64,000 nucleotides of DNA from Gelidibacter mesophilus DSM 14095. GTDB lineage: Bacteria; Bacteroidota; Bacteroidia; Flavobacteriales; Flavobacteriaceae. A model generated the notes under the pieces. That model was given only the letters and a program-made list of their open reading frames with translations, had not been told where the DNA came from and made no database searches. Shown piece by piece: positions 17,770 through 27,760 of this stretch. How positions within the stretch are numbered: position 1 is the first letter of the stretch; each line of letters starts with the position of its first letter. The stretch lies in the NCBI RefSeq assembly GCF_000423005.1, contig NZ_AUHD01000011.1, positions 62,001 to 126,000 of the forward strand, written 5' to 3'. The translations under genes were made by a program, and so were the position numbers.

Positions 17770-19332
17770 ATGAAAAGAAGTCTTTATTTTATTATTACTA
17801 TTTCTACATTGATCTTATGGAGTTCCTGCCGGAAAGATTTTGATTTTCAGCCTAATGTAGGAGATTTGACTTTTTCAAAAGATACGGTGTATTTAGATAC
17901 TGTTTTTACAAATATTGGCTCAAGCACCTATAATTTGAAAGTGTATAACCGCAGTAATGATGACATCTCCATCCCTACCCTACGCTTAAGCCAAGGAGAA
18001 GCGTCCCTTTACCGACTCAATGTAGATGGAATGTCCGGTAAAGAATTTCAGAACGTGGAACTTTTGGCAAAAGACAGCATGTACATCTTTATTGAAACTA
18101 CTTTTGATATCCAGAGTGTTGTTACGGCAAACAATCAATTTTTATATACCGATGCCATCGAATTTGACAGTGGTGCCAATCTGCAAAAAGTAGATGTGGT
18201 AACCTTAGTCAAGGACGCGGTTTTTATCTATCCCAATCGAGATACTGAAGGGATTGTAGAGACCTTGACATTTGATGTGGATGGGGATGGTGTAGCTGAT
18301 GAAACCAATGTAAAAGGTCGGTTTTTGAAAAATAATGAATTGACATTTACAAATGAAAAACCTTATGTTATTTACGGTTATGCGGCAGTTGGAGAGAATA
18401 AAACTTTGACGATAAATGCTGGCGCTCGTGTGCATTTCCATTCAAATTCGGGAATATTGGTGACTAAGAATGCATCTTTGAAAGTGAATGGTCAATTCAG
18501 TACTGATCAAACCACCATGGCAAACGAGGTCATATTTGAAAGTGATCGATTAGAACCGTTGTTCGATAATATTCCGGGGCAATGGGGTACCATTTGGTTA
18601 TTTCAAGGCAGTAAGCAAAATAGCATCAATTTTGCCACGATAAAAAATGCCACAATTGGTGTTTTAGCGGAAAATAATCCAAATACCACCATCCCAAAAT
18701 TGACCATTAAAAATTCTAAAATTTATAATTCCAGCAATTTCGGAATCCTTGGACGTGCCACCTCCATCACTGCCGAGAATGTCGTGTTTAATAGCGCCGG
18801 ACAAGCTGCCTTTGCTGGAACTTATGGGGGCGCTTATAACCTTACGCACTGCACCATTGCCAATTACTGGAACAATAGTTTTAGGCAATTCCCGGCGTTA
18901 TATGTCAACAATTTTCTTGTTTTGGAAGATGAATCGGTTGTAACCAATGCCTTGACCGAAGCCAATTTTAACAATTGTATTATTTACGGAAATGATAATC
19001 CGGAATTTCTTGTAGAGCAAGAAGAAGGTGAAGCCTTCAACTTTAAATTCACCAATTGTTTGATCAGATTTCAGGACACCAATAATCGATTTGCCAACGA
19101 TCCGAATTATGATTTTAATAATTTGGCTTTATATGAAAATGTCGTATTCAATCAGGAACCCGATTTTATGGATCCAGCTAAAAACAAGATGGTCATCGGA
19201 CAAGAATCTGCAGCTATTAATGTGATTGGAAACAATCCGTTTTCCAATGGCGTTCCTTTTGATATTTTGAATGTGCCTCGGACTGCATTACCAGATTTGG
19301 GTGCCTATCAGCATGTTGTTTTTGAGGAATAA
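17770..19332 (+). CDS. Large surface lipoprotein with beta-helix-like repeats
   Basis: A 520-residue lipoprotein: signal MKRSLYFIITISTLILWSSC. After the Cys, an Ig-like domain (GDLTFSKDTVYLDTVFTNIGSS, about 30-140) is followed by a region rich in Asn with short beta strands (for example IKNSKIYNSSNFGILG and FNNCIIYGNDNPEF), which looks like a right-handed parallel beta-helix over about 210-480. A DxDxDG calcium-like loop (FDVDGDGVADE) sits near residue 163. Probably an outer-surface protein in adhesion or glycan binding. No catalytic residues recognised. Confidence 0.75.
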   Translation: MKRSLYFIITISTLILWSSCRKDFDFQPNVGDLTFSKDTVYLDTVFTNIGSSTYNLKVYNRSNDDISIPTLRLSQGEASLYRLNVDGMSGKEFQNVELLAKDSMYIFIETTFDIQSVVTANNQFLYTDAIEFDSGANLQKVDVVTLVKDAVFIYPNRDTEGIVETLTFDVDGDGVADETNVKGRFLKNNELTFTNEKPYVIYGYAAVGENKTLTINAGARVHFHSNSGILVTKNASLKVNGQFSTDQTTMANEVIFESDRLEPLFDNIPGQWGTIWLFQGSKQNSINFATIKNATIGVLAENNPNTTIPKLTIKNSKIYNSSNFGILGRATSITAENVVFNSAGQAAFAGTYGGAYNLTHCTIANYWNNSFRQFPALYVNNFLVLEDESVVTNALTEANFNNCIIYGNDNPEFLVEQEEGEAFNFKFTNCLIRFQDTNNRFANDPNYDFNNLALYENVVFNQEPDFMDPAKNKMVIGQESAAINVIGNNPFSNGVPFDILNVPRTALPDLGAYQHVVFEE

Positions 19333-19336
19333 CAAA

Positions 19337-19535
19337 ATGAAAAGAATAAAATTAAAGAATGCGATTAGTGTAATAATTCTAATGATTTCCCTAGTTTTAA
19401 TTAACTTCGGATATTTCGAAGTATTAGGAGATAACTAAAATTAATAGGATTTTTTGAATATTAGGATTCCTATTACTTGTGATTTATTTGCTCAAACTAA
19501 TTTGGATAAATAATAAACGCAATGAAATTCAATAG
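19337..19535 (+). pseudogene. Small membrane-protein ORF, possibly broken into two pieces
   Basis: Five bases after the lipoprotein stop, ATG 19337 opens a 33-residue ORF (stop 19436-19438) with a basic start and one hydrophobic segment (ISVIILMISLVLINFGY). Shortly downstream another frame reads LGFLLLVIYLLKLIWIN and ends at 19533-19535 with a charged tail. Together they would form a typical small two-helix membrane protein, so a frameshifted gene is possible. An intact 33-residue microprotein is equally possible. The rest of the 570-base gap (19536-19902) holds repeat-like sequence and a terminator, listed separately. Confidence 0.3.
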
Positions 19536-19734
19536 AGATTATTATTCGTTCACAATCATAGGGATACTTAGAAAAAGAAGTTGATTACTGGTGAACATTC
19601 TGTAACTATAAATCCAACTAAGGCAGTCCTTTTTTCAATATAGTTCTCCGTTTGATATTTAAATGTTTTACGACTAGCCTTACCTATCTTAGGTGTTTAT
19701 CAGCAGGCAATTTGTGAAGGGTATTGCTTTTTAT

Positions 19735-19842
19735 TATTTGTTGTCATTCAGAAGTCTTGAGGAATCAAATAAAGTGAATTGATACCTATAATTTCCTCTT
19801 AGGTTGGAAAGATATGATTTTAACCAAAGTCGAAATGACAGA
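19735..19842. repeat. Decayed inverted repeat with TGTCATTC ... GAAATGACA ends
   Basis: The left end contains TTGTTGTCATTC and the right end AAAGTCGAAATGACAG, so the outer 8-9 bases are complementary. The inside keeps only weak symmetry. This resembles the widespread Bacteroidota intergenic element whose ends read GTCATTCTGAGCG; that comparison is from memory. Confidence 0.35.
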
Positions 19843-19882
19843 AAAAAAAATCTGACAAGTTTTTAAAACCTGTCAGATTTTA
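19843..19882. terminator. Hairpin terminator of glyA, of the CTGACAGGTTTTAAAACCTG type
   Basis: AAATCTGACA (19848-19857) pairs with TGTCAGATTT (19871-19880). On the minus strand the hairpin is followed by a run of nine T (complement of 19842-19850), directly downstream of the glyA stop. A second hairpin with the same inner sequence lies at 40345-40380. Confidence 0.7.
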
Positions 19883-19902
19883 TAAGTAATAGTTTCTATT
19901 AT

Positions 19903-21174
19903 TTACGAAAACAAAGGCTTCCCTTTCATCATCGCATTCACTTTTTCAGAGATCGCCTTCATTTTGGTCTCATCTTCATGATTGCTTAAAACTCCATCAA
20001 TTAAATTAACGATGGTTTCCATATCAGCTTCTTTTAGGCCTCTGGTTGTAACTGCTGCAGTTCCTATTCGGATTCCCGAGGTTACAAACGGCGATTTATC
20101 ATCAAATGGCACCATGTTTTTATTCACCGTAATATCCGCTTTCGTCAGCGCTTCTTCGGCAATTTTTCCGGTTAAGTTTTTGTTTCTCAAATCAATCAAC
20201 ATCATGTGGTTATCCGTGCCACCAGAGATGATATGGTAATCTTTGGCAACAAAAGCCTTTGCCATAGCAGCAGCATTGTTTTTAACCTGCAACATATAAT
20301 GCATGAAATCATCGGTTAACGCCTCTCCAAACGCAATGGCTTTAGCAGCAATAATATGTTCCAATGGTCCGCCTTGGTTTCCAGGGAACACTCCTGAGTC
20401 CAATAATGAGGACATCATTCTTAAGCTGCCTTTTGGTGACTTCATTCCAAATGGGTTTTCAAAGTCTTCTCCCATCAAGATCATCCCTCCTCTCGGGCCT
20501 CTTAATGTTTTATGGGTTGTCGTGGTCACAATATGGCAGTGTGGCATGGGATCATTCAAAATGCCTTTGGCAATTAATCCTGCAGGATGTGAGATGTCTG
20601 CCATCAACACGGCCCCAACTTGGTCGGCCACTTGTCTAAAAGCTTTAAAGTCCATATCCCGAGAATAAGCCGATGCACCAGCAATGATCATCTTTGGTTT
20701 GGTCTTTTTGGCGGTATCTTCTAAATGGTTATAATCAATCAATCCCGTAGCTTTGTCCACACCATAAAAGGAAGGGTCATAAAGTTTTCCCGAAAAATTT
20801 ACCGGAGAACCATGAGTCAAATGGCCACCATGCGACAGATCAAAGCCAAGGATTTTATCTCCAGGTTTCAAACACATGGAATATACGGCGGTATTGGCTT
20901 GACTTCCAGAATGTGGTTGCACGTTAGCATATTCTGCTCCAAATAAGGCTTTAGCGCGGTCAATGGCAATTTGTTCAACTTCATCTACGACTTCACATCC
21001 CCCATAATAGCGCTTTCCAGGATACCCTTCGGCGTATTTATTGGTTAACACTGATCCGGCGGCTTCCATGACTTGATTGCTTACAAAATTCTCTGAAGCA
21101 ATAAGTTCTAAACCGTGAAATTGTCTTTGTTTCTCAGCTTCTATAAGCTCAAAAATTTGTTGGTCGCGTTGCAT
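19903..21174 (-). CDS. glyA: Serine hydroxymethyltransferase
   Basis: PLP enzyme that interconverts serine and glycine and loads one-carbon units onto tetrahydrofolate; cytoplasmic. It has 423 residues, normal length for the bacterial enzyme. The PLP lysine is in [14 protein letters not shown] (about residue 225), and [18 protein letters not shown] and [19 protein letters not shown] are hallmark N-terminal motifs. It stands alone, with a terminator downstream and a TATTTTTG box on the minus strand (complement of 21232-21239). Confidence 0.97.
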   Translation of the reverse strand: MQRDQQIFELIEAEKQRQFHGLELIASENFVSNQVMEAAGSVLTNKYAEGYPGKRYYGGCEVVDEVEQIAIDRAKALFGAEYANVQPHSGSQANTAVYSMCLKPGDKILGFDLSHGGHLTHGSPVNFSGKLYDPSFYGVDKATGLIDYNHLEDTAKKTKPKMIIAGASAYSRDMDFKAFRQVADQVGAVLMADISHPAGLIAKGILNDPMPHCHIVTTTTHKTLRGPRGGMILMGEDFENPFGMKSPKGSLRMMSSLLDSGVFPGNQGGPLEHIIAAKAIAFGEALTDDFMHYMLQVKNNAAAMAKAFVAKDYHIISGGTDNHMMLIDLRNKNLTGKIAEEALTKADITVNKNMVPFDDKSPFVTSGIRIGTAAVTTRGLKEADMETIVNLIDGVLSNHEDETKMKAISEKVNAMMKGKPLFS

Positions 21175-21335
21175 AAATTGTGTTTTTTATTATTCCCTAT
21201 AATAAGGAATTGAATGAATATTATATTTCCCCAAAAATACTAAATACAATAGTTAATTAAGTTAAAAATTGAAAATTTCGTCTTGAGTTTGAGGTTTGTC
21301 GGATTCACCAAAAACAACATAACTTTAAGTCTTTT

Positions 21336-21369
21336 TTTGTTTTTAAATTAAAAAAAATATGTAGGTTTG
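21336..21369 (+). promoter_or_regulatory. Putative promoter of the fumarylacetoacetase gene
   Basis: TTTG (21336-21339) and TAGGTTTG (21362-21369) with a 22-base spacer fit the Bacteroidota consensus. This places the start of transcription downstream of the TTG codon at 21367, so ATG 21406 is the better start. Confidence 0.45.
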
Positions 21370-21405
21370 AATAGATTTAACAAAAAACTAATTAATTGCA
21401 ACTCT

Positions 21406-22698
21406 ATGTCCTTATCAGCAAATAATCCCGATAGAACGTCGTGGCTTCATGTGGGAAAGAACTCTGATTTTCCTATACAAAATATCCCTTTTGGCGTATT
21501 TTTAACACGAGATGACATCATTACCATTGGCACAAGAATTGGCGATACCGCTATTGACTTGGGAGCCCTCCATCAATTAGGTTATTTTGATGGTATCCCG
21601 CTGACGGATGATATTTTTCTTCAGGATACCTTGAATGATTTTATTGCAGATGGACGTAAAACTTGGAGTTTGGTGAGAGATAGAATTGCTGCAATTTTTG
21701 ATAGTAAAAACACCACCTTAAAGAATAATATCAAACATAAGGAGATTGTCTGTTTTCGATTGGATGAAATTGAAATGCAGTTACCGGTTCAAGTTGGTGA
21801 TTATACCGACTTTTATTCGAGCATAGAGCATGCTACCAATGTGGGAACCATGTTCAGGGATCCTGAAAATGCGCTGATGCCAAACTGGTTGCACATTCCG
21901 GTAGGTTACCATGGACGTAGTTCTTCTATTATTCCATCAGGAATACCTATCCACAGACCTCAAGGACAAACGCTACCTGACGGGGCCACCGAACCAGTTT
22001 TCGGGCCTTCTAAGTTGATTGATTTTGAATTGGAAATGGCGTTCATTACCACAGATGCGAACGATTTAGGAGAATCAATTCCAGTCAATGAAGCTGAAGA
22101 ATATATTTTTGGATTGGTACTTTTTAACGACTGGTCTGCACGTGATATCCAAAAATGGGAATATGTACCCTTAGGTCCCTTCTTAGCAAAAAGCTTTGCG
22201 TCATCCATGTCGCCATGGATAGTTACCCTTGATGCTTTAGAACCTTTCAAAGTAGAAAGTCCGAAGCCTATTAAACCTGTTCTACCTTATTTAAAATCGA
22301 AAGGGAAACGTGGATACGATATCAATTTAGAAGTGGCAATTCGTCCCAAGGATGCCAAGGAAACCATAGTGAGCAAATCCAATTTTAAATACATGTATTG
22401 GAATATGTCTCAGCAATTGGCACACCATACCGTTAATGGCTGTCCCGTAAATTCTGGAGATATGATGGGAAGTGGCACAATTTCTGGCCCCACAGAAGAT
22501 TCTTATGGTTCTATGTTGGAATTGACCTGGAGAGGCGAAAAACCTATAAAAATGAAAGATGGGACTGAGCGTAAATTTATCAATGACTATGATACGGTGG
22601 TGATGAGAGGCCATTGTGAAAAAGATGGTACCAGAATTGGATTTGGCGAAGTTTCTACACAATTATTGCCGATTTATAATCCAATGAAGAAAAAATAG
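21406..22698 (+). CDS. fahA: Fumarylacetoacetase
   Basis: Last enzyme of tyrosine/phenylalanine catabolism, splitting fumarylacetoacetate to fumarate and acetoacetate. 430 residues from ATG 21406. An N-terminal SH3-like domain (SWLHVGKNSDFPIQNIPFGV) precedes the FAH catalytic barrel, with metal and active-site motifs DYTDFYSSIEHATNVGTMF, GYHGRSSSI and NDWSARDIQKWEY. The full length and all hallmark motifs are intact. The upstream catabolic genes (hppD, hmgA) are not in the window. A hairpin terminator follows. Confidence 0.95.
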   Translation: MSLSANNPDRTSWLHVGKNSDFPIQNIPFGVFLTRDDIITIGTRIGDTAIDLGALHQLGYFDGIPLTDDIFLQDTLNDFIADGRKTWSLVRDRIAAIFDSKNTTLKNNIKHKEIVCFRLDEIEMQLPVQVGDYTDFYSSIEHATNVGTMFRDPENALMPNWLHIPVGYHGRSSSIIPSGIPIHRPQGQTLPDGATEPVFGPSKLIDFELEMAFITTDANDLGESIPVNEAEEYIFGLVLFNDWSARDIQKWEYVPLGPFLAKSFASSMSPWIVTLDALEPFKVESPKPIKPVLPYLKSKGKRGYDINLEVAIRPKDAKETIVSKSNFKYMYWNMSQQLAHHTVNGCPVNSGDMMGSGTISGPTEDSYGSMLELTWRGEKPIKMKDGTERKFINDYDTVVMRGHCEKDGTRIGFGEVSTQLLPIYNPMKKK

Positions 22699-22720
22699 CG
22701 AGCTTGAAGCTTGAAGTTGG

Positions 22721-22760
22721 AAGCACGAAGATTAGTAAGTACTAGTTTTCGTGCTTTATT
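22721..22760 (+). terminator. Terminator after fahA
   Basis: AAGCACGAA (22721-22729) pairs with TTCGTGCTT (22748-22756), extended by ATTAGT/ACTAGT, and is followed by TATTCG. It lies within repeat-like sequence that begins 2 bases after the fahA stop (AGCTTGAAGCTTGAAG). Confidence 0.55.
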
Positions 22761-22826
22761 CGTTTTATTAGTAAGACCTAAAACTTAATAGCGGAGCGCG
22801 CTTTACGTTTTGATGCTTGAACTAAA

Positions 22827-22922
22827 CCCGCTTTTAGGCGGGATCTGAGGTTTAAAACCTCGAAGCTTGCTTCGGAGTGTAAAAAAGGTTTTCCGTTGTA
22901 TACCTCGTGGGCTTGCCCCGAG
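22827..22922. repeat. Array of four consecutive palindromes
   Basis: Within 96 bases there are four hairpins: CCCGC/GCGGG (22827-22842), GAGGTTT/AAACCTC (22847-22861), CTCGAAGC/TTCGGAG (22860-22878) and CTCGTGGGC/GCCCCGAG (22904-22922). The block is GC-rich and contains no ORF. It accounts for most of the 357-base gap between fahA and the next lipoprotein gene. Confidence 0.55.
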
Positions 22923-23055
22923 AATATTTATTTGACATTTTCTACCTTTCATTTTTAAATTAGAACTCCCAGCTTCACGCTTACCAACGTCCCACTTTTA
23001 AATTTTGGCACGTCATTTGGAATTCTTTAACTTTAAAACATAAATTTCTAGCATT

Positions 23056-24237
23056 ATGAAAGTAAAACTACTTTTTAAAGTATTCATTTTATTACTTGTT
23101 TCTTGTAGCAGTAAAAAGCAGATCGAGAAATCTCTTCATTCTGGAAATTATGATCAGGCGATTGAGAATGCCTTAAGAAAACTCGAAAACAACAAAAACA
23201 AAGAACGTAAGCAAGATTTTGTAATTATGCTTAGAGATGCCTATGAAAAAGCAGTGGAACGGGACTTAAATACGATTTCTCATCTTAAAAAAGATGGCAA
23301 TCCTGAACATTACAAAACCATCTACGAAAGCTATGTACAAATGAATGAGCGCCAGGAAGCCATCAAACCAATATTGCCTTTACAAATTGGTAATAAAACC
23401 CTGCGCTTAGACTTTAAGGACTATTCCAATAATATTATCGAATCGCGCAACGCCGTTTCTGCATACCTGTATGAAACTGGAGTGTCACTAATAGATTCTA
23501 ACAATAAACACGATATCAAAGAGGCTTATAGCACGTTTCAGTATATCGATCAAATCAATCCGAAATATAAAGACACACGCAGTTTGATGCAAGAGGCACA
23601 TAATTTAGGGTCTGATTATGTTCTAGTTACCATTGAAAACCAAACCGATCAAATCATTCCTAAGCGTTTGGAAGACGATCTTTTAAATTTTGATACTTAC
23701 GGCTTAAACCAGTTTTGGACGGTTTATCATGCCATTGCTGATGCAGATATTGTTTATGATTATGCCATGTCTTTACAATTGAAACGCATTAATATTTCAC
23801 CAGAAAAGATAAATGAAAAACACCTGCTAAGAGAAAAGGAAATTGTAGACGGTTGGAAATATCAAAAAGACAGAAATGGTAACGTGTCAAAAGACAGTTT
23901 AGGAAATGATATCAAGATTGATAATATTATCATTGTTAAAGCAAGATATAATGAATACCGTCAATTTAAATCCACACAAGTTTTAGCTGATGTCGTTTAT
24001 ACCGATTTAATAAATAATCAAACTTTGGATGTGTTCCCAATCAGCAGCGAATTTATATTTGAAAATATTTATGCGACAATTAAAGGTGATGAGCGCGCTT
24101 TAGGCCCTGAAGAGCGTGAGTTATTGCGCCATAGACGCATCCGCTTCCCTTGTAATGCTGATATGGTATATGGTACAGGTGAAGATTTAAAACTAAAGCT
24201 CAAACAGATTATTGGTTCTTATAAAATGCCAAAATAG
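23056..24237 (+). CDS. Lipoprotein with TPR-like helical N-terminal half
   Basis: A 393-residue lipoprotein: signal MKVKLLFKVFILLLVSC. About residues 25-190 are helical with TPR-like repeats (SGNYDQAIENALRKLENN and NKHDIKEAYSTFQYIDQINPKY), followed by a mixed alpha/beta domain (about 195-390) beginning YVLVTIENQTDQIIPKRL. Such proteins are common in Flavobacteriaceae with no assigned role; some sit in lipoprotein or gliding clusters, which is not evident here. Monocistronic. Confidence 0.7.
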   Translation: MKVKLLFKVFILLLVSCSSKKQIEKSLHSGNYDQAIENALRKLENNKNKERKQDFVIMLRDAYEKAVERDLNTISHLKKDGNPEHYKTIYESYVQMNERQEAIKPILPLQIGNKTLRLDFKDYSNNIIESRNAVSAYLYETGVSLIDSNNKHDIKEAYSTFQYIDQINPKYKDTRSLMQEAHNLGSDYVLVTIENQTDQIIPKRLEDDLLNFDTYGLNQFWTVYHAIADADIVYDYAMSLQLKRINISPEKINEKHLLREKEIVDGWKYQKDRNGNVSKDSLGNDIKIDNIIIVKARYNEYRQFKSTQVLADVVYTDLINNQTLDVFPISSEFIFENIYATIKGDERALGPEERELLRHRRIRFPCNADMVYGTGEDLKLKLKQIIGSYKMPK

Positions 24238-24351
24238 TCCTAAGCCATATCGTTGCTATGTTTGACAACAAATTTAAATCATAAAAAGAATATAAAACAC
24301 TATTATTTAATGGCTATTAAACAATTCATAATTAAAATCTATGGGTTGTGA

Positions 24352-25419
24352 TCATACTTTCTTTTGCAATAATTTTAAGGTTTCCTTACGTTGAATTTTG
24401 CCTGTAGCAGTTTCTTTAAACTTAGGTAGTGTATAGATTTCTTTAGGAACTTCTAATTTTCCCAAACTTTTAAATGTTGAGGCATTCAAGTTATTATTTT
24501 CGCTTTCCAAAATAAGGATCAATTTTTCACCTAAATCGGAATCTGGTTCAGAAGCGATAAAAAATCGTTTATTTATAATATTGGAAAGCTTAGCTTCAAT
24601 TTGTTCTGGAAATAATTTCACACCGCCAGAATTGACCATATTATCAATCCGACCAATTATTTCAAATTCAGTTGGGGAATGAAGTTTTACCACATCATTG
24701 GTCACCAAACGTTCAGAAGTCAGTTTTGGCGCTTCGATGACTAAACATCCTCTTTCATCTTGAGAAATTGTAACCTTTGGAATAACTTTAAAATATCCCA
24801 TTTTCTTACTGCCATTCATGGTTTTAACCGCTATATGGGATACTGTTTCAGTCATTCCGTAAGTGGCATAAATTTTAGTTTTTAAATTTTGGATGGCCGC
24901 TTCCAATGATTTTGAAATAGCGGCTCCGCCGATAATTAAAGTTTTGATATTATTGATGTCGCCTAGTTTGTTTTGCAATTGCAGTGGCACCATCGCGCAA
25001 AAATCATATTGTCGATCATAATCAAAAACAGGCTGAGAGGTAGGATCAACAAAATCGAGTTCCAACCCCAAGATCATGGCTCTCACCAACATCATCTTAC
25101 CTGCAATATAGTGGGTTGGAAGACACAGCAAAGCTTTTTGACCAGGTTCCATCTTAAAATAATTGCCGGTGGCTATGGACGAATTGACCATCGCCTGCTT
25201 GCTCACTTTCATTAGTTTTGGTTTCCCGGTAGAGCCTGAAGTTCTGACATTGATATAGTCCTTCGCATCTAACCAATCCATCAAAAAGTCACCCATAATC
25301 TTTTCATAATCCTCACCTTCTTTGACCAAACTGTAAGCGACTTCCTTAAGTTCTTCAGTGTTATATGAGTTTCGGTTTAATTTAAATTTTGAATGAATTT
25401 TATCAAATGTTGGCGTCAT
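24352..25419 (-). CDS. menE: o-Succinylbenzoate-CoA ligase
   Basis: Adenylate-forming enzyme that activates o-succinylbenzoate with ATP and CoA in menaquinone synthesis. 355 residues, shorter than the roughly 450-490 of E. coli or Bacillus MenE, which is usual for the compact Bacteroidota form. The P-loop motif is RTSGSTGKPK (about residues 59-68), ATYGMTET marks the adenylate site, and the C-terminal lid ends in GKIQRKETLK with the catalytic Lys. It is the last gene of the menaquinone block on this strand. Confidence 0.9.
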   Translation of the reverse strand: MTPTFDKIHSKFKLNRNSYNTEELKEVAYSLVKEGEDYEKIMGDFLMDWLDAKDYINVRTSGSTGKPKLMKVSKQAMVNSSIATGNYFKMEPGQKALLCLPTHYIAGKMMLVRAMILGLELDFVDPTSQPVFDYDRQYDFCAMVPLQLQNKLGDINNIKTLIIGGAAISKSLEAAIQNLKTKIYATYGMTETVSHIAVKTMNGSKKMGYFKVIPKVTISQDERGCLVIEAPKLTSERLVTNDVVKLHSPTEFEIIGRIDNMVNSGGVKLFPEQIEAKLSNIINKRFFIASEPDSDLGEKLILILESENNNLNASTFKSLGKLEVPKEIYTLPKFKETATGKIQRKETLKLLQKKV

Positions 25420-25517
25420 TTTTATGATTTTATATTGTAATAATGGTTTAGTGGAATTGGTGACTAAGGTATCGTTTTCATCTGAAATCTAAGTGCTGAT
25501 GTAGATAAAAGAAGAAC

Positions 25518-26711
25518 TTATTCCGTTCCGATATCTTGAATCTCATCTAACACTAAATAATCTTCTTTTGGTGGTGAAGTCACATTACCGAATAGTTTGC
25601 CTTTCCAATCGCTCCATTTATATAGTTTTGAAAGTATCAGTAAGACAATAGGAAATATAATAAATACTGGCATAAAAACATCCATAAACTCAGCGGCCTG
25701 CGGATCTGATATATCCTTAAAAACAGAATGGGTCTGGAATACAGTCCAATCTGCCGTCACCAATAAAGCGGTGAATAAATTGTTGGCCGCATGAAATCCC
25801 AACGACAACTCAAGACCTTCGTCCATCAAGGTCATTATGCCCAAAAATAATCCCGTCCCAATATAATAGACCATGATGATTGGTCCTAACTTATCAACCT
25901 CAGGATTTGCAATATGTAATAACCCGAAGACGACGGAGGTAATAATTAAAGGTGTAAAATTTGTTCTTAATGCAGAATGGACTTTTTTATAAGCATGGTT
26001 ATCAGTCAATTTGAATGCAATTTTAGAATTCAAAAAGAGTATAACTAATCCGGAATACCCACCAAAATATAAGAATGATTGCCAGAATGCAACATCATAA
26101 AACTGTAACCATACAATATATCCGAAAATCCCTATCAAGGATAAAATGAATACATAAGGAAAATATTTATGCACAGTTGATACGCCAAGTCCTTGCATCA
26201 AATAGCCTCTGAATAAATATTCCTCAAAACTCGTCTGTAAGGGTACTAAAAGTATGGCAATGACAGCCAAAATTAAAAAAGGTTGTAACTTAAAATTAAA
26301 AACATAGTCCTCCGGTGACATATAATAATCTATTATTATCAAGCTAGAAGATAAGGTGCCCCAAAATAAAAAGATGACCCAAAACCGTTTCCAATCAATT
26401 TTTGGCCGAACGGTTGTCAACGATGTTAGCGACTGTTTGTGTATCCATTTGACTGCAGCAAATAAAAACAGCAAGCCTCCAGCAAAAGGAAGTAAGATGA
26501 ACACTAAATTAACATTAGAATCAAATAACCCCATAAGATATGCAGGATCACTCATTTTAGAGGGATCTAGCGCATCGTTTTGAATCGTTTTTAAAGTAAT
26601 TCCGATGCCATGAGGTATAGAGAAAATAGTGACACCAATAATTGCGATAATAACACCTACCACATAACGCCACCATTCATGCAATCCTTTATACGCTTGA
26701 GTTATATACAT
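25518..26711 (-). CDS. CPBP-family intramembrane protease
   Basis: A 397-residue membrane protein with about nine hydrophobic segments. The complete CPBP catalytic set is present: SFEEYLFRGYL (EExxxR), FGLLHIANP and FHAANN. The soluble C-terminal tail is acidic. It starts 6 bases after menC and precedes menE, an arrangement I recall from other Flavobacteriaceae. No direct link to quinone synthesis is known. It is larger and has the canonical motif, unlike the 208-residue relative at 1089. Confidence 0.85.
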   Translation of the reverse strand: MYITQAYKGLHEWWRYVVGVIIAIIGVTIFSIPHGIGITLKTIQNDALDPSKMSDPAYLMGLFDSNVNLVFILLPFAGGLLFLFAAVKWIHKQSLTSLTTVRPKIDWKRFWVIFLFWGTLSSSLIIIDYYMSPEDYVFNFKLQPFLILAVIAILLVPLQTSFEEYLFRGYLMQGLGVSTVHKYFPYVFILSLIGIFGYIVWLQFYDVAFWQSFLYFGGYSGLVILFLNSKIAFKLTDNHAYKKVHSALRTNFTPLIITSVVFGLLHIANPEVDKLGPIIMVYYIGTGLFLGIMTLMDEGLELSLGFHAANNLFTALLVTADWTVFQTHSVFKDISDPQAAEFMDVFMPVFIIFPIVLLILSKLYKWSDWKGKLFGNVTSPPKEDYLVLDEIQDIGTE

Positions 26712-26717
26712 ATTAAC

Positions 26718-27752
26718 TTATAAATTAAAATTCCAATCTTCATTTTTATTGTACTGCAATGTACCGTTTTTAACCTGCAACGGACTATCAAAATTATTGG
26801 TAAATAAACCGCCAGTTCCAAGTCCTTGAGGTCTATTATTCTGTAAAGTGTAGGTCCATTGTGCAATGGCATTCAGGCCTACATTACTTTCTAAGGCGCT
26901 CGTAATCCAATAGCCGACTTCAGCATCTTTAGCAGCTGAAATCCAAGTATTACTACCAGAAAAACCACCCACAAGAGTTGGTTTTAAAATAACATATTGC
27001 GGTTGTATGGTTTGTAGCAAATTAGCCTTTTCCGTTACATCAAAAACGCCAATCAATTCTTCATCCAAGGCAATAGCAAGCGGTGTTGTTTCACATAGCT
27101 TGGCCATTTCCTCCACTTGACCTTGTTTGATGGGCTGTTCTATAGAATGCAAATTATAATCCGATAAGCGTTTTAATTTTTCTAAGGCATTATCAGGAGT
27201 AAAAGCGCCGTTGGCATCCACGCGTAATTCGATATCTTTTGCAGAAAAATGATTTCTAATGGATTTTAAAAGATCCAATTCCGTTTGAAAGTCAATGGCT
27301 CCAATTTTTAGTTTAATACAAGAAAAACCTTCATCAATTTTAGAAGTAATCTGTTCTCTCATAAAAGTTTCCGATCCCATCCAAATCAATCCATTTATGG
27401 GAATCGCAGCATCACCATTCGTGAATTTTGAAGGGAATAATTCAAAGGCGGTCTCACTTTCTAAATCCAAAAACGCCATTTCCAATCCAAATTGAATACT
27501 CGGCAGTTCGACAAGCTCACTGACCAGTTTATCTAAACCAAGATGAATGTTTTGGCAAGCCCATTTTAATTTGCGTTCAAAATCTGGTCGGTCATCTATG
27601 GATAAGCCTCGGAACATACCACATTCGCCAATACCTTTTTTGTCTTCTGAAACGATGGTGACGAACCAAGTGTCTTTGGTTTTTAGGACGCCTCTGGAGG
27701 TGCCGCTAGGCTGTTTAAAGTTGAGCGTGTGTTTTTGGTAGGTAGCTATCAT
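26718..27752 (-). CDS. menC: o-Succinylbenzoate synthase
   Basis: Enolase-superfamily enzyme that dehydrates SHCHC to o-succinylbenzoate. From ATG 27752 it has 344 residues; an upstream in-frame start at 27773 lies on the promoter boxes. Catalytic and metal residues are visible: KLKIG (the KxK pair), RVDANGAF, SIEQPIKQ and ALDEELIG, and the late Lys in YVILKPTLVGG. Divergent from the sterol-desaturase-type gene. Confidence 0.92.
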   Translation of the reverse strand: MIATYQKHTLNFKQPSGTSRGVLKTKDTWFVTIVSEDKKGIGECGMFRGLSIDDRPDFERKLKWACQNIHLGLDKLVSELVELPSIQFGLEMAFLDLESETAFELFPSKFTNGDAAIPINGLIWMGSETFMREQITSKIDEGFSCIKLKIGAIDFQTELDLLKSIRNHFSAKDIELRVDANGAFTPDNALEKLKRLSDYNLHSIEQPIKQGQVEEMAKLCETTPLAIALDEELIGVFDVTEKANLLQTIQPQYVILKPTLVGGFSGSNTWISAAKDAEVGYWITSALESNVGLNAIAQWTYTLQNNRPQGLGTGGLFTNNFDSPLQVKNGTLQYNKNEDWNFNL

Positions 27753-27760
27753 ATTATGCT

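Noticed and set aside
20303-20668. Long plus-strand ORF inside glyA
   Set aside because: Antisense shadow of a highly conserved gene; no independent support.
22827-22922. CRISPR array
   Set aside because: The palindromes differ from one another and have no regular spacing or spacers.
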